The translations under genes were made by a program, and so were the position numbers. Under the pieces are notes generated by a model. The model was given only the letters and a program-made list of their open reading frames with translations. It was not told the DNA's origin and made no database searches. Shown here in pieces: positions 35,091-45,699 of a stretch of 64,000 nucleotides of DNA; the stretch's first letter is position 1, and every line of letters begins with the position of its first letter. Location: contig MU001495.1 in NCBI GenBank assembly GCA_010093485.1, positions 1,693,470 to 1,757,469 of the forward strand, read 5' to 3'. This DNA comes from Karstenula rhodostoma CBS 690.94. Its lineage: Eukaryota; Ascomycota; Dothideomycetes; Pleosporales; Didymosphaeriaceae.

Positions 35091-36137
35091 TCAAAACAAC
35101 GCGGCTAAAACTAACGGCGGGTTCCGTTCCTGGAACTCCTTGTCACTCATTCCGCCCAGTCCCTGCTGCAAATCCCTGCCTACACCCTCAGTCCAACAGA
35201 ATCCCTTCAAGCTCTTATATCGGTGCTCCTGCAACAGCCAGTACACCCTCACACTCTCGGACACGTTCCAACGCTGCTTGCAAACAATGCCCTGCATGCC
35301 CGCGCTCTTATCATCGTTTTCAACAATGTACAGCTGCGGCCATGTAGGCCCTTCATGTCGTTCCGCCTGCGCAGAGTACTCGTGATGGTAGCCGCGAAGC
35401 GTAGATGGCGTCCCGATAAGCTCCTCCTCCCTCCAATCCCACGCAACCTGAATGTCTGCGGTGCTAATGGGATGCGGGAGGTCATTCCCTTTATGCAACA
35501 GCGTTCCCGTGAAGTCAAAAGGATACGGCTGTGCATGGCTTGTCGGGTGCACCGTTTCGTATCTCGATGTATTTGCCACGTACTTTGAGAGCGCGCTGAT
35601 ACTCGATTGAACCTTGCGCTCGTCCATGATTATCTGGGATAGTCGAAAAAGCGCAAATCCGGAGGAGACGCGCATTGCGGTCTTATAATTTGTAGGGTAT
35701 TCATTCTGCGGGTCGACGAAAAGAAGGGTGACTTTTTGGAAGTGGGCTGAGAGGATAGGGCGGAGGGCAACGACGACTTTGTCGAGTTGCTTGTCAAAGG
35801 CGGATATGACTAGGGATGCGGGGATGCGGATGGTGATGTGTCGGAGAGAGGTGAATGTGCTGTCGAGGGGAATGTCTGGTATGATCCTGGTAGGTGTGGA
35901 TGTGTATCTGTCGAAATTGCGTTGGAAGTCTTCTAGGAATTGGCGCACGCCTTTTATGGCTGGTAGGCGGCTTTCGTTGTAAGCTTGTTTGCAGGAGAGG
36001 GGGAATCCGGCATATTTGAGGGAGTGCGATAGGGGCGGAAGGTGATTTTCCATAAACTGGTAAATGATCTGGCGCACATCGTAGTTGAGGTGTTCAAAGA
36101 AGGAAGGCTGAGTGTAATAACGCGGCTGGAAAGCCAT
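35091..36137 (-). CDS. F-box/2EXR-like orphan protein
   Basis: Single exon of 348 aa from ATG 36137; upstream in-frame sequence has no ATG. Near the N-terminus it carries the pattern seen in three other proteins of this window: a leucine-rich helix (FFEHLNYDVRQIIYQFM, about residues 13-29) followed about 25 residues later by a SCKQAYNES segment. This is the F-box-like/2EXR arrangement abundant in Dothideomycetes. The rest is alpha/beta sequence without recognisable motifs. If F-box-like, it might be a substrate adaptor of SCF ubiquitin ligases, but binding to Skp1 is not demonstrated for this family. Function unknown. Confidence 0.7.
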   Translation of the reverse strand: MAFQPRYYTQPSFFEHLNYDVRQIIYQFMENHLPPLSHSLKYAGFPLSCKQAYNESRLPAIKGVRQFLEDFQRNFDRYTSTPTRIIPDIPLDSTFTSLRHITIRIPASLVISAFDKQLDKVVVALRPILSAHFQKVTLLFVDPQNEYPTNYKTAMRVSSGFALFRLSQIIMDERKVQSSISALSKYVANTSRYETVHPTSHAQPYPFDFTGTLLHKGNDLPHPISTADIQVAWDWREEELIGTPSTLRGYHHEYSAQAERHEGPTWPQLYIVENDDKSAGMQGIVCKQRWNVSESVRVYWLLQEHRYKSLKGFCWTEGVGRDLQQGLGGMSDKEFQERNPPLVLAALF

Positions 36138-36717
36138 CGATGTGGTGTTGAAGTTGAAGAAACAACGGTATGTATTATACAGACAGTACAAGTCTCGTTT
36201 CTGTTCGTATGTCGCTTTGTACTCGGTTGCGGTGTTCAATGTTGGTGTTTTGGGCAGCTCATTTGGCGTAGTCAGTGCCAGCCAAGGTCACACGGTTGTT
36301 CTTATAGTCAGTCAACAAAGAAAAGTCTGGGCCGCACCGCAATGATATATAGCAAAAGATGAGCGTGGGTTCACATGTATGATTTTCAGGAACTAGGATG
36401 AGACTGCCCCGTAGTCCGTGAATCATAAGTGGCCGGTTCGGATGTCTTGGCCTATGCGAGGTCACTTTTTGAAATCTGACATTGCAGGCTGTATCGAGCC
36501 ACACCCCACGAAGCAGAGGTAGCGCCTCAACGTGCCAACTTCTTTCCCTTGAAGCAACTCAAGTCTTCCTATTCTGATCATTCCTATCTTGCGTGACTCA
36601 AGATACAGGAGAATGAGCAAGCAAATCCTCAGTCCTAAGGCGCGCGTGCGAAGTCAGTGCGAGTCAAGATAGCAGGGACGGATACCTTGCGCATGTCTCA
36701 GTCTGGCGAGGAAAGAA
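36138..36717. other. Intergenic, nothing recognised
   Basis: A 580-bp space. The part next to 36717 may contain small terminal exons of the SEN2 gene if its intron is spliced as discussed there. Otherwise nothing is seen. Confidence 0.45.
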
Positions 36718-38127
36718 TCATTCTTCTGCCGGAAAGGTACATCGCTTTATGTCGGGTGATTCACTTACTCTGTTCCGGTTGGCGCTCCATCTCCTCCATA
36801 CGAATTCTCTGACACGGTACTTCTTCAAAGCACCTCCCACGTCCACATCCCCACTTTCACTATCACTGACATCCCACGGCGGCGGCACCTCCACGTAAAC
36901 CAATAATAGCGTCTTGTGAACCTGTGTCTGCACCCGATTTAGTCGATGCAGCCACCACCAATCTCTTTGTGCCTTCTTTTTACACGCTGCAGCGCGTTCA
37001 GAAGTCGCAGACCAGTATGGATCGGAATATGCGGGGATTATCATGATGGCGAACTCGGCGTGGGTAAACGCGGGACCGCGCAGGTAGAGAAGGTAGTCGC
37101 ATGCGAATTTAATTCCTGGTCGGACGACCCAGCCAAGCGATCGGAAATGATGGAAGACAACGTACTTGAGCATGAAGCTGTTGTCGGGTTCGATGGTGTA
37201 CGACGTCGTTTTGTTGAGAAGAGCTGCAGTGGAAACAACATTACCATTTGACATGAAGTCCGACTGCGCACAAATAAGGCGAAGAAAGTCTGGTGAGCTG
37301 AGAACCGTCTCGCTGTGGTAGATCTCGAGAACTCCAAGCACGTAGCTGAGGAAGAAGGATTCTTCGAATGTGAGCTGCAGATGCTCCTGGTCTTGGATTC
37401 CTGTGTCGAAGGATGGCTCTTCTTCGGCCAGGGTCTTTGCGACTGTCTCAACGACTGAGTCTCCACCCGTTGCGGCGCCATCACCCAAAGGTACCCCAGC
37501 ATCAGACGGGTATAACGTGCCCAGAGGAGACTCGCTCACGCTCCCATTCTCCACTAGCTCGGCGAGGTTCGTCTCCGCATCAAGCTTCCCTTCTTCACGC
37601 AACTGTTGTTCGATTGCTTCTCTTTGCGCCTTCGCCCTTTCAAGCTTAAACTGTCGTCGCTCCTCTCGTCTCTTGCGCGTCACTTCCTCACTCGTTGTGA
37701 TGGCGTCGAGACCGCGCTTCCGTTTTTCCTGGGCTAACCATTGCGGCTCACTGCGACTCAGAGAGCCCGAACCCCAGAAGCCCTGCTCCCATAAAGCGCG
37801 GATAGCCTTTGGATCGGTCACGTGGATGGACTGGGTTTCGGTGGAGAAATAGGCTTGGTGTACAGCAGCGCGATGGTTTGGTGGCCATATTGAGTGAGAG
37901 ATCAACGCGATGGCTATTCGCACAATTGATATGGGATTGTGGGGAATGAAGGCTGGAAGAGGAAAAACTTCGAGAGGAAGTGGTTTGGCATGAATCTCGT
38001 TGTAGTTGGGCCTCTTGTGCCTTGGTCGTTTAGATGCAGGATTTGAGCCTTGCTCATTTGTTTTGCTTGCCGCCCCATTAGCTGTTGCCGGCGCAGTTTG
38101 CGCTTGCCCCAGGTGAGTCGCGGCCAT
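36718..38127 (-). CDS. SEN2: tRNA-splicing endonuclease catalytic subunit SEN2
   Basis: Read as one exon of 469 aa from ATG 38127. SEN2 cuts the 5' splice site of pre-tRNA introns as part of the SEN2/34/15/54 tetramer. The C-terminal catalytic domain is clear: YVVFHHFRSLGWVVRPG leads into KFACDYLLYLRG (catalytic Tyr), AFTHAEFA (catalytic His) and the downstream HKTLLLVYVEVP (catalytic Lys). The central part is charged and coiled (KRKRGLDAITTSEEVTRKRREERRQFKLERAK). Family members usually end soon after RWSANRNR. Here that segment abuts GTAAGTGAATC at about 36769, so the last 16 or so residues of the simple reading may be intron and the true end could be spliced to exons near 36600-36700. The core call is not affected. 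Confidence 0.9.
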   Translation of the reverse strand: MAATHLGQAQTAPATANGAASKTNEQGSNPASKRPRHKRPNYNEIHAKPLPLEVFPLPAFIPHNPISIVRIAIALISHSIWPPNHRAAVHQAYFSTETQSIHVTDPKAIRALWEQGFWGSGSLSRSEPQWLAQEKRKRGLDAITTSEEVTRKRREERRQFKLERAKAQREAIEQQLREEGKLDAETNLAELVENGSVSESPLGTLYPSDAGVPLGDGAATGGDSVVETVAKTLAEEEPSFDTGIQDQEHLQLTFEESFFLSYVLGVLEIYHSETVLSSPDFLRLICAQSDFMSNGNVVSTAALLNKTTSYTIEPDNSFMLKYVVFHHFRSLGWVVRPGIKFACDYLLYLRGPAFTHAEFAIMIIPAYSDPYWSATSERAAACKKKAQRDWWWLHRLNRVQTQVHKTLLLVYVEVPPPWDVSDSESGDVDVGGALKKYRVREFVWRRWSANRNRVSESPDIKRCTFPAEE

Positions 38128-38840
38128 CCAGGTGAGGATTTCGGATACGAAGTTTAGAGCTATAAGAGAGTAAGAAACAGGCACCATTGAGTCCATGTGC
38201 GCGAAGGATAACGGCAATATCAGATACTGTTGTAGTTTAATGTTTGCGACAGGATAGCACGCAGGGGTCCGGCTAAATGAATGCCGCGAGCTGCATCTGA
38301 TATGAAAAGAAACAATCATCACATCAGGAATTGAGTGACGCGGGTCTGACTTACTGCTCTGGAGCTCTAGTTGCCCACAGGCCAGTGGCTATGATCGACG
38401 TTGTAGTTGTTCACTGCAGTCTCAGAGTCAGCCATTAGTGTTGGAAGCTCGAAAAATAGCGGAAAGCCAAGCCACTAACGCCAATTGGCTGGCCACGGGA
38501 CGCTAAGAGTTGCTTCTCTACTACTACCTGTACCTATCCTCTTTTGCTGCTCGGTCTCAGTACTTGAGGCTTTTGATGATTAATCTTCGTGTATAGAATG
38601 GTGGGTTCTGTTAAGCCTCAATCTCACACGTCGCGTTGTTACCGGTGCCCGGATGACGTAATCATGCGCTGTTGCGGCGAAGAGCTTCAAAGCTTCCACC
38701 AGAACAAATCTACACACAGCGTCCTCCGTACCGCAGATACAATCTCCTCTCGTTTTGGACAGCAATGGAAGCTCCAGCGCAATCGCCCAAGAATGTTGAT
38801 TAGAACTGACACCCTCTACTTACCCTAGAACACGACCGCA
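38128..38840. promoter_or_regulatory. Divergent intergenic region, SEN2 / scramblase
   Basis: A 713-bp space between head-to-head genes. I see no protein-like frame, RNA gene or repeat. It must contain both promoters and any 5' UTR introns. Confidence 0.5.
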
Positions 38841-40496
38841 ATGCTTGTCGGAATGCGCCTGTCGCTGGCGTTACCTCGCCATGTACGAACTCTTGCAACG
38901 CGCAAGATTCCACCAGGGCCGCGCGGGTCCATACGCCGCGCAAACTCTTTAAACCCTCCGACCCCACCACGAGTAAACCGTTCAGCTGCTTCACGGCAGC
39001 CTGAGCCAGACGCAAGCCAACCTGCGCCGCCACCCAGTGATCCGCCGCCTTCGAAAGTACAGGCCGTCTCCAACGCGCTCGCCACGACCTCTGACGCCAA
39101 CAATCCACTTCTAACGCCTGTGCACATCCCCGAGGATCCAAATGGCATTATCAAAGAAAATCACCCCGCCATGCGGCTTCTCGAGAACTCGAGCATTGTC
39201 GTGCAAAGACAGCTCGAGATGATGAACGTGCTCATGGGCTTCGAGCAGGCAAATCGCTATGTCATAATGGACCCGCATGGAAACCATATCGGATACCTGG
39301 CAGAGCTAGATCATGGCGTTGGAAGGGCTGTGGCGCGGCAAATGTTCCGGACGCACCGGAGTTTCACGACTCACGTTTTTGACAAGAATGAAGTCGAGGT
39401 ACTCAGGTTCCATCGACCCTTTGCTTGGATCAGCTCGCGGATACGCGTGTATGATGCTCTTGCATCTGGCGCAAGCGCGTATGTAGAGCCCGGAGCTTCA
39501 AACCTGCCGCTTTCCGACATGAGGATTGTCGGAGCAGCAGAGCAGGAATGGTCACTCTTACGGAGGAAGTACAACCTGTTCCTCGCCCGGGATATAGAAT
39601 CCGCTGCGCCTGGCACTCCCCAGCTAACATCTGGCGACCTTCATCTGTCGGATTCCAAAGCTCTCACAGTTTCGGACGACACCAACCGAGAGGTCGGCAT
39701 GGTCCAGTTCGCACGTGTTGACGAACCCTTCCTGTCTTGGGATTTCAGTCTTATGTCTGAGGATCAACGCCTCATTGGCTCGGTAAATCGAAATTTCGGG
39801 GGCTTCGCGAGAGAAATATTTACAGACACAGGCGCGTACGCGCTCAGGATGGATTCTGCGGGCATCAAGGCAGAAATGCAGCAGGCTTCGAGTATCGAGC
39901 AAGCGAAGTCACTGTCACAAGATCATCCAGGCATGACGCTCGACCAGCGCGCCGTCATGCTTGCCACAGCCGTCAGCGTCGACTTCGACTACTTCAGCCG
40001 ACACAGTGGATCGGGAGGAATGGGGTTGTGGCCGATGTGGATGCCCTGGTTCGGCGGCGGAGGCGAGGCCGCAGGGGGAGCTGCTGCAGGAGGGGCTGCT
40101 GCCGGCGCTGGCGAAGCTGGGGCAGCGGGCGCTGGAGCAATTGGAGCGGCTGGAGAAACAGGGATTGCTAGTGAAGTTGGTGCCGCTGCACGAGGCGTCG
40201 GATCTGCTGAGGGATGGGCCGCTGGTGCAGGTACCATGGCTGGCTATGAAGCCATGCAGAGGGCGAGAGGGCAACCAGAGGGCTCAGAGGTCGCGAACGA
40301 TCCAGCGGCGAATGATCCATATGGGAGTCCTCCTGAGCAGCAGCCTGGGCAAGACGGAGGAGATGTATGGGGCGAAGGCAAAGATCCGTGGGCTGACGAC
40401 AATGATCCTTGGGGAGGTGGAGGTAGTTCTGGCAGCGGTGGCAATGGCGGAGGCGAAGGTGGTGGAGGCGGATTTGACGTTGGAGACTGGTTTTGA
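38841..40496 (+). CDS. Mitochondrial scramblase-family protein (AIM25-like)
   Basis: Single exon of 551 aa. The first 35 residues are basic and hydroxylated with few acids (MRLSLALPRHVRTLATRKIPPGPRG), a likely mitochondrial presequence. Then comes a Pro/Ser-rich linker and a scramblase domain from about residue 105: LLENSSIVVQRQLEMMNVLMGFEQANRYVI..., DPHGNHIGYL, WDFSLMSEDQRLIGSVNRNFGGFAREIFTDTGAY. That order is typical of fungal phospholipid scramblase homologues such as yeast Aim25. The C-terminal 140 residues are low-complexity Gly/Ala then Gly/Asp/Trp repeats (DPWGGGGSSGSGG), less conserved. The family is linked to mitochondrial membrane organisation; lipid-scrambling activity is not certain. 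Confidence 0.9.
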   Translation: MLVGMRLSLALPRHVRTLATRKIPPGPRGSIRRANSLNPPTPPRVNRSAASRQPEPDASQPAPPPSDPPPSKVQAVSNALATTSDANNPLLTPVHIPEDPNGIIKENHPAMRLLENSSIVVQRQLEMMNVLMGFEQANRYVIMDPHGNHIGYLAELDHGVGRAVARQMFRTHRSFTTHVFDKNEVEVLRFHRPFAWISSRIRVYDALASGASAYVEPGASNLPLSDMRIVGAAEQEWSLLRRKYNLFLARDIESAAPGTPQLTSGDLHLSDSKALTVSDDTNREVGMVQFARVDEPFLSWDFSLMSEDQRLIGSVNRNFGGFAREIFTDTGAYALRMDSAGIKAEMQQASSIEQAKSLSQDHPGMTLDQRAVMLATAVSVDFDYFSRHSGSGGMGLWPMWMPWFGGGGEAAGGAAAGGAAAGAGEAGAAGAGAIGAAGETGIASEVGAAARGVGSAEGWAAGAGTMAGYEAMQRARGQPEGSEVANDPAANDPYGSPPEQQPGQDGGDVWGEGKDPWADDNDPWGGGGSSGSGGNGGGEGGGGGFDVGDWF

Positions 40497-40965
40497 TCAG
40501 CTGTATTCTTCCTTGTACCATAGTTAAACTCGGACCCATCCAGCACTGAGCTGCGTGTGTTAGCGCATAGCGACAGTATCGCTTCACAAATGTCAATCCC
40601 TCTCACATATCTTTCCATGAAGGGCTCTAATAACTCCATGTATACATAACGTTCCCCATCAGCGCAACCCACCCGGTGAATGCCACGAGCACGTGAGCAG
40701 GCGATGTGGCCCGTGCAATGTCGACGAACGGCTGCTTGTCCGCCCCGTATCTTTGCGACTCAACGACCCACGGAACAACTCGTGTACCCGCACATCCTCT
40801 ACAATAGAATCTCGCCGACCTCGCGAGGTCCTCCCACAAGCCCAGACGCCCGCAGCCGCAGTCGCCAGTAACAATCACCCGCCGCCACCACCCTACCCTA
40901 CCCCCGCACCCCACACCAACCGCACACACGAGCGCACGCGCTTCCGCACACACACACCTCCCACG
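40497..40965. other. Intergenic / UBC7 5' region
   Basis: A 469-bp space. On the minus strand a stretch at about 40648-40760 reads like protein (ending VLVAFTGWVALMGNVMYTWSY) but lacks an ATG and a convincing upstream exon; it is not called as a gene. CA-rich sequence precedes the UBC7 start. Confidence 0.5.
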
Positions 40966-41546
40966 ATGACCTCCCAAGCCTCGAAGCGGCTGTTCAAAGA
41001 ATACCGGGATCTGTCGTCGGACCCGCCGGAAGGCATCACCGCTGGCCCGGTGACGGAGGACGACATGTTCGTGTGGGAGGCGCTGATCCAGGGGCCGGAG
41101 GGGACGCCGTTCGAAGGCGGCGTATTCCCCGCCGAGTTGAAGTTCCCCAAGGACTACCCGCTTGCGCCACCGAAGATGAAGTTTTTGGTCGACATGTGGC
41201 ATCCGAACGGTATGTAGCACGCGTAGCTTCAGAACAGAATGAAGATGGTGGCAGGCAGGTCTGGAGATTGACAGAAACTGACAAAAGTACAGTATACCCG
41301 AGCGGCGAAGTCTGCATATCAATCCTGCACCCGCCTGGCGATGACCCGCACCACTACGAGCAGGCGTCGGAGCGGTGGTCGCCGATCCAGAGCGTCGAAA
41401 AGATCCTCATCAGTGTGATGAGCATGCTGGCTGAGCCGAATGACGAGTCGCCCGCGAACGTGGATGCGGCGCGGATGTGGAGGGAGAAGCGCGCCGAGTA
41501 TGAGAGGATTGTCAGGGATAATGTGAGGAAGAGTCTGGGGCTGTAG
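40966..41546 (+). CDS. UBC7: Ubiquitin-conjugating enzyme E2, UBC7/UBE2G2 type
   Basis: Two exons (40966-41209 and 41293-41546) give 165 aa, the exact size of yeast Ubc7. It carries ubiquitin for ER-associated degradation, working with Hrd1/Doa10-type ligases and a Cue1-type anchor. Evidence: the E2 core ([32 protein letters not shown]), the HPN motif spanning the intron, catalytic Cys89 in [11 protein letters not shown], and the acidic insertion right after it ([19 protein letters not shown]) that separates UBC7/CDC34-type E2s from others. The 83-nt intron splits a Val codon directly after HPN. The gene is intact. Confidence 0.95.
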
Positions 41547-42609
41547 AGGTGCGGGACGACTGGAAATCCTGGATGGGAGTGTTGATATGAGATTCAAGAG
41601 TTTTCATGATGTTATATGACGTTTTTATGCATTTGCATGGCGTTTGGGAGCGATTGATGTGGTAGGTGGCATGTCTTTCGGAGGTGCCCTGAGCGGGAGA
41701 TATCATTCAATCGTGGAGAATGCAGAGAGTTATTCGCCATCTGCATTGGTCCTATTGTAACGGATCATTCCGAGCTTGAAAGCCTGGACACACGTTCTTG
41801 GTCAGGTACGATGTAAACCCTACCAGTTACGATTTGTTGGAATGTATCACGGGTAGGTGCTCGAGTCGATCTCCAGTCACAGCGGGGCTGGGAGAGACTC
41901 GCCCACCCTCACCAGTACGGATGCGTGACGTGTCAATGGGTGATGGCATGCACCATGCCCCGTTTTGGAAATCTCCGGGGCTGCGATTTGTTGACTGACA
42001 ATTACAGTGCCCGACACAAAAAACAGCGTGAAGGGTAAAGTAAATATAACCTAAGTCCTGAATAGTTTATCGTGTTATGAACACATCTGCAATACGTCTC
42101 TACCGGTGTAACGAAGTTTCTTAGTTCTGTTACTGTCAATGTCGCTGCACCGTGCGTGCAAAAGAAGGGTTATGCTCCCTTCTCACCAAAACACTGTGAA
42201 GAGCGAGGGTTCTGTCCACGCACGCAATCAAATGATGTTAGCACAGTGCGCGGGAGCCTGTTGGGCTTGGTGAACCGGGGAGCCGGCTCCGTAGAGGAAC
42301 GGCCCGCTGAACCATGGTATCGATTACTACGGCACGTCTTTGAATAGTAACTAGATGCCCACGGCCAAGTTGTTGGGAAGGCAGAAGCGCACACGTACGG
42401 ATATTTAGACCACAGAGTTTTATGGTCTATTCTTTCTTCACCGACATTCTCGCAATCCAGAGCACTGTGCGCACAATAAGGCCTGGTGAAACGCCGTTTG
42501 CTTACTCGAAGCATATATAGAATATCCCCTAGCCTAGGACGCGGAAAACAACACACACCAGTTCGCACGCTTCTGTACACACCATTTCGACCAAGTCAAC
42601 CTTCAATCG
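41547..42609. other. Intergenic, nothing recognised
   Basis: A 1063-bp space between UBC7 and a broken F-box/2EXR-like gene. Only short open frames; no RNA gene or repeat was identified. Confidence 0.5.
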
Positions 42610-43579
42610 ATGAACATATCCACAGTCATGCCAACCGCTTCTAACGACATGAGCAATGACGCTCCACTGTCGGCCATCAGCCTTCCTGCAGAGCTTCGAA
42701 ATCAGATTCACGAGTACTTGGCTGCCGACGTAGCTGCCAACGGTGTGTTGCATCAGTACAGCGGATATATGCTATGCAGTAAGCAGACTTATCAAGAGGT
42801 ATCGAGCATCATCTTGGAGAATCTAAACAATACACTTGCGGCCGTCGAAAACGGTTATTACAAGCAGATCGATGCCATCCTCAAGATTGACAAGCCGACC
42901 AACATTGTGCGAGGCAAAATCCATTAGAGTTGGGCTGCCGACGTCTTCACTTATCCATACACTGGGCTTTTTCTGGACGATTCAGCCATACGATCAGACT
43001 CCCTTCGGACCTCTTCTCGATATTCACTGCTCGAGCCTGGTGTTCTATCTCTACGACGATCCGGCCTGGGCGTCTTTAAGCGAAGGGGCCCGTAACTCTT
43101 CCTACCAGACGCTAGAATTCAACATCAAATGGATCTGTAAGTGGGTCTCCTCGTTTAGGCTCCCATACGCGAAGCTCTACAACCTGCGTGCCACAACCCA
43201 AGTCGTATCCACAGATGGCAGGTATCCCAAGAGACGCAGTGTGCATCGTATGGTGAACGCCCCCATGCTAAAGTTCGAGTGGGGCTTGACCTTGGGCTCT
43301 GAAGAATGGCAGGCTGCCACAGAACGTATTTATGTCCAGGATTGCTGTCCGGCGATACTTATCGGCGGGCCAAGGTGGCGCTATCAGATTTACCGTTCCG
43401 ACGGCACTACTACTGACATCAAGGGTGTGGTTCGCCCAGAGCGTCTCATTGAGCCTGTAATGCCGGGGCGTGTGCCTACCATCGGCATCGTTCTGAATAG
43501 GATTGAGTCACAGGGCATTGTGGGCCGCTTAGTCGAAAAAGGTGTCTTCGCAATGAGGGCTATGATGCGTTGGCTCTGA
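42610..43579 (+). pseudogene. F-box/2EXR-like gene with a frameshift
   Basis: ATG 42610 opens a frame with the family's N-terminal pattern (ISLPAELRNQIHEYLAADV, then LCSKQTYQEVS). It stops at 42925-42927. The protein clearly continues in the next frame from IRVGLPTSSLIHTLGFFW to a stop at 43577-43579, about 315 residues in total. The switch falls near 42920-42925 (AAAATCCATTAGAG) and behaves like one extra base. No intron of plausible size with GT...AG ends repairs it. It is either a recent pseudogene or an assembly error. The function of the family is unknown. Confidence 0.62.
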
Positions 43580-44302
43580 GATGTTGTGGGCTAAAGAAAT
43601 ACACGGGACGCCTTGTTGAGCGGTTCAGTTGTTCCATTCATGATGTTCTTTGTTAGATGGCTTCGTCAAATCAGCACACAAGCTCATCGAGAGTTGACCG
43701 GCTGCTGAGGGTCACATCCACCTTTTTTGAGATGAGATGATCGGTTATGACACAGTGTCGTTCGGAGTCCCATCAAGCACTCGAGCTCTGGGGCCATCAG
43801 CACGTAGATACTCCAATCGATTGTTGTGAACATAATTCATAGCATATTCCACTTTTTCACATCTGAATTGCATTATTCGCCTGAAAAACTATGTTCTGTC
43901 AACCTATTACTAGTTCATTTGAAGGCTTTGGCAATCGATTTGCCGCGTAAGTCGATAATGCTGTTCCGCGACGACCAGCTCGTGCACATCATTGCCCTGT
44001 TGTTGAACCTTGTACTACGGAAAATCAACCGGACGACCGATGGTTCAGTACGCGCTCACTGGAATATGCTTGGCTGCATACAACACATATCACGGTGATG
44101 TCGTATTCCGGCGAGGAATCAGCGCACCGAAGGCCAAGATTCCAGCTTTCACGGCAGATACAGTAGAAAGACGAGTGAGGATGCGGCTGTCTAAATACGA
44201 ACTAATCAAATTGTACACCCTAACAACTACTGCAACAGAATCTTGGACTATGCACACCTAAGAAAGCAAACCCCCTGCAGGCGACTCCTCGGTGATATCC
44301 GC
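43580..44302. other. Intergenic, nothing recognised
   Basis: A 723-bp space between convergent genes. No protein-like frame or repeat is convincing. Confidence 0.5.
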
Positions 44303-45699
44303 TTACATCGGCATGCCCTCCATACCGGGAAGCTCGGTGAGCCCTGTCCTGGTTAGTAACTTTCGACGATGCTCAACACAGACTAGAACACTCACAAGCA
44401 TCATGTTCCTCGTTAACTCTCGAGGGAACCTTGCACTGCTTAGCAGGATCGATCGCCTGGTTCTTGAGGTCCTTGCACTTAGCACCCATGCAGTTCGTCG
44501 CATCCATACCCTTCTGGAGCTCGTCGTCTTGCCAGCCGAAAACATAGTCACCGTGCTGTCCGAGGCCGGTGTTGTCGCCGTAGCTGAGGTAGAAGGGCTG
44601 GGAGCCATCGGTGGGCCAGAGGCTCTTGTCGTTGAAGGGGGTCGTGTCCCAGACGACTTCGTACATGAGCTGAGGGATACGGACGGGGTGGGTGGAGGGG
44701 CAGCTGCCGCCGAGGCTGAGGAAGTTGGCGGGCCCGCTTGTCGGGTACGCGACGTGGGCTTTGTGGTCTGGGGGATGCTTAGCAGGTGATCTTTCGTTCA
44801 AGAAGTTATACTTACCAGGAGAGTCAAGGTTCTGGCCGTCCCAGCAGCTGGTATGGATGTTAGAAATTGTTTACAGATCTGATAGTCGTGGTACCTACGT
44901 GGGGAACAGGATGTTGGAGCGGATTCCACCCTTGCAAGGTGCGGTAGGCAACTCTTGGGTGTCGAGCTTGCCATCGGCACAGGGAGCGGCGTTGTCACCA
45001 CCAAAGTTGGGTCCGGTGTAGCATCGGTAGCAGTTTTGCATCTTCATCTTGGTGTCCTTTTTGCGGTTCAATGGGTCTCCTATAATTATGATTAACAAGC
45101 ATGAACCTGATTCTATACCTCAATAAACTCACCAACAAGCATACGGAACCCGGGCTTGAATGCAGTGATCTTTCCGGGTTGAGCGGAAACGTAGTACACG
45201 AGAACACCACCATCAATCTTGGTGCTGAAGTCATCGTTGAACTGGCGTCTATGATTGTGTCAGCAGTCGGCATCTCGTAATACATTTGAAAGAGTGCCAA
45301 TAGACTCAAAGCTTATAAGATACTCTATCTACTGTGTCCGATGAAGTTAACTTACGCGGCTCCCAATTGCTTCACACGCTTGAAGGTGCCATTCTTAGCC
45401 TTGAAGTACATGTTCGCCGTCCAGTAGTTCGACAAGTCCTTGGAGAAGGCACAGGTTGTGCATGACGCTGTCTTGGAGACATCTCCCGTGGTCATAGACG
45501 CATTGAAGCCATTACCACCGACAATCTGATGTTGATGGGTCGAAGGGATCTGGCCAGGGTTGACCAGAGGGTCAAGTCGGTCGATGGTTACTTGAGCACA
45601 TCCGAACCTCAACATGGTAGTTCCGCCCTGCCGCTTGGACAACCAACTGGGAGCAGCATCGGCAAGCGCCGCGAAGGCGAGCAGCGAGGTCCAAAGCAT
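44303..45699 (-). CDS. Secreted DUF1996 protein
   Basis: Six exons (45356-45699, 45133-45248, 44899-45079, 44816-44847, 44396-44767, 44303-44343) join to 361 aa. A signal peptide (MLWTSLLAFAALADAAP) and an SKR dibasic site precede the domain. DUF1996 landmarks: LRFGCAQVTIDRLDPLVNPG, HQHQIVGGNGFN, the paired Cys in SCTTCAFSKDLSNYWTANMYF, FGGDNAAPC..., CWDGQNLDSPGH, and HVAYPTSG...CPSTHPVRIPQL. The family is widespread in secreted proteins of filamentous fungi, sometimes with WSC carbohydrate-binding domains; its activity is not established. Cysteine content suggests a disulfide-stabilised extracellular or wall protein. The last coding exon (13 residues) depends on choosing the second of two nearby AG acceptors (GGACAG); the first would give an immediate stop. 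Confidence 0.9.

Noticed and set aside
40627..40800. Protein-like minus-strand segment ending MGNVMYTWSY upstream of UBC7
   Set aside because: No in-frame ATG or convincing upstream exon, and it overlaps the UBC7 leader; it could be real but is not supported enough.
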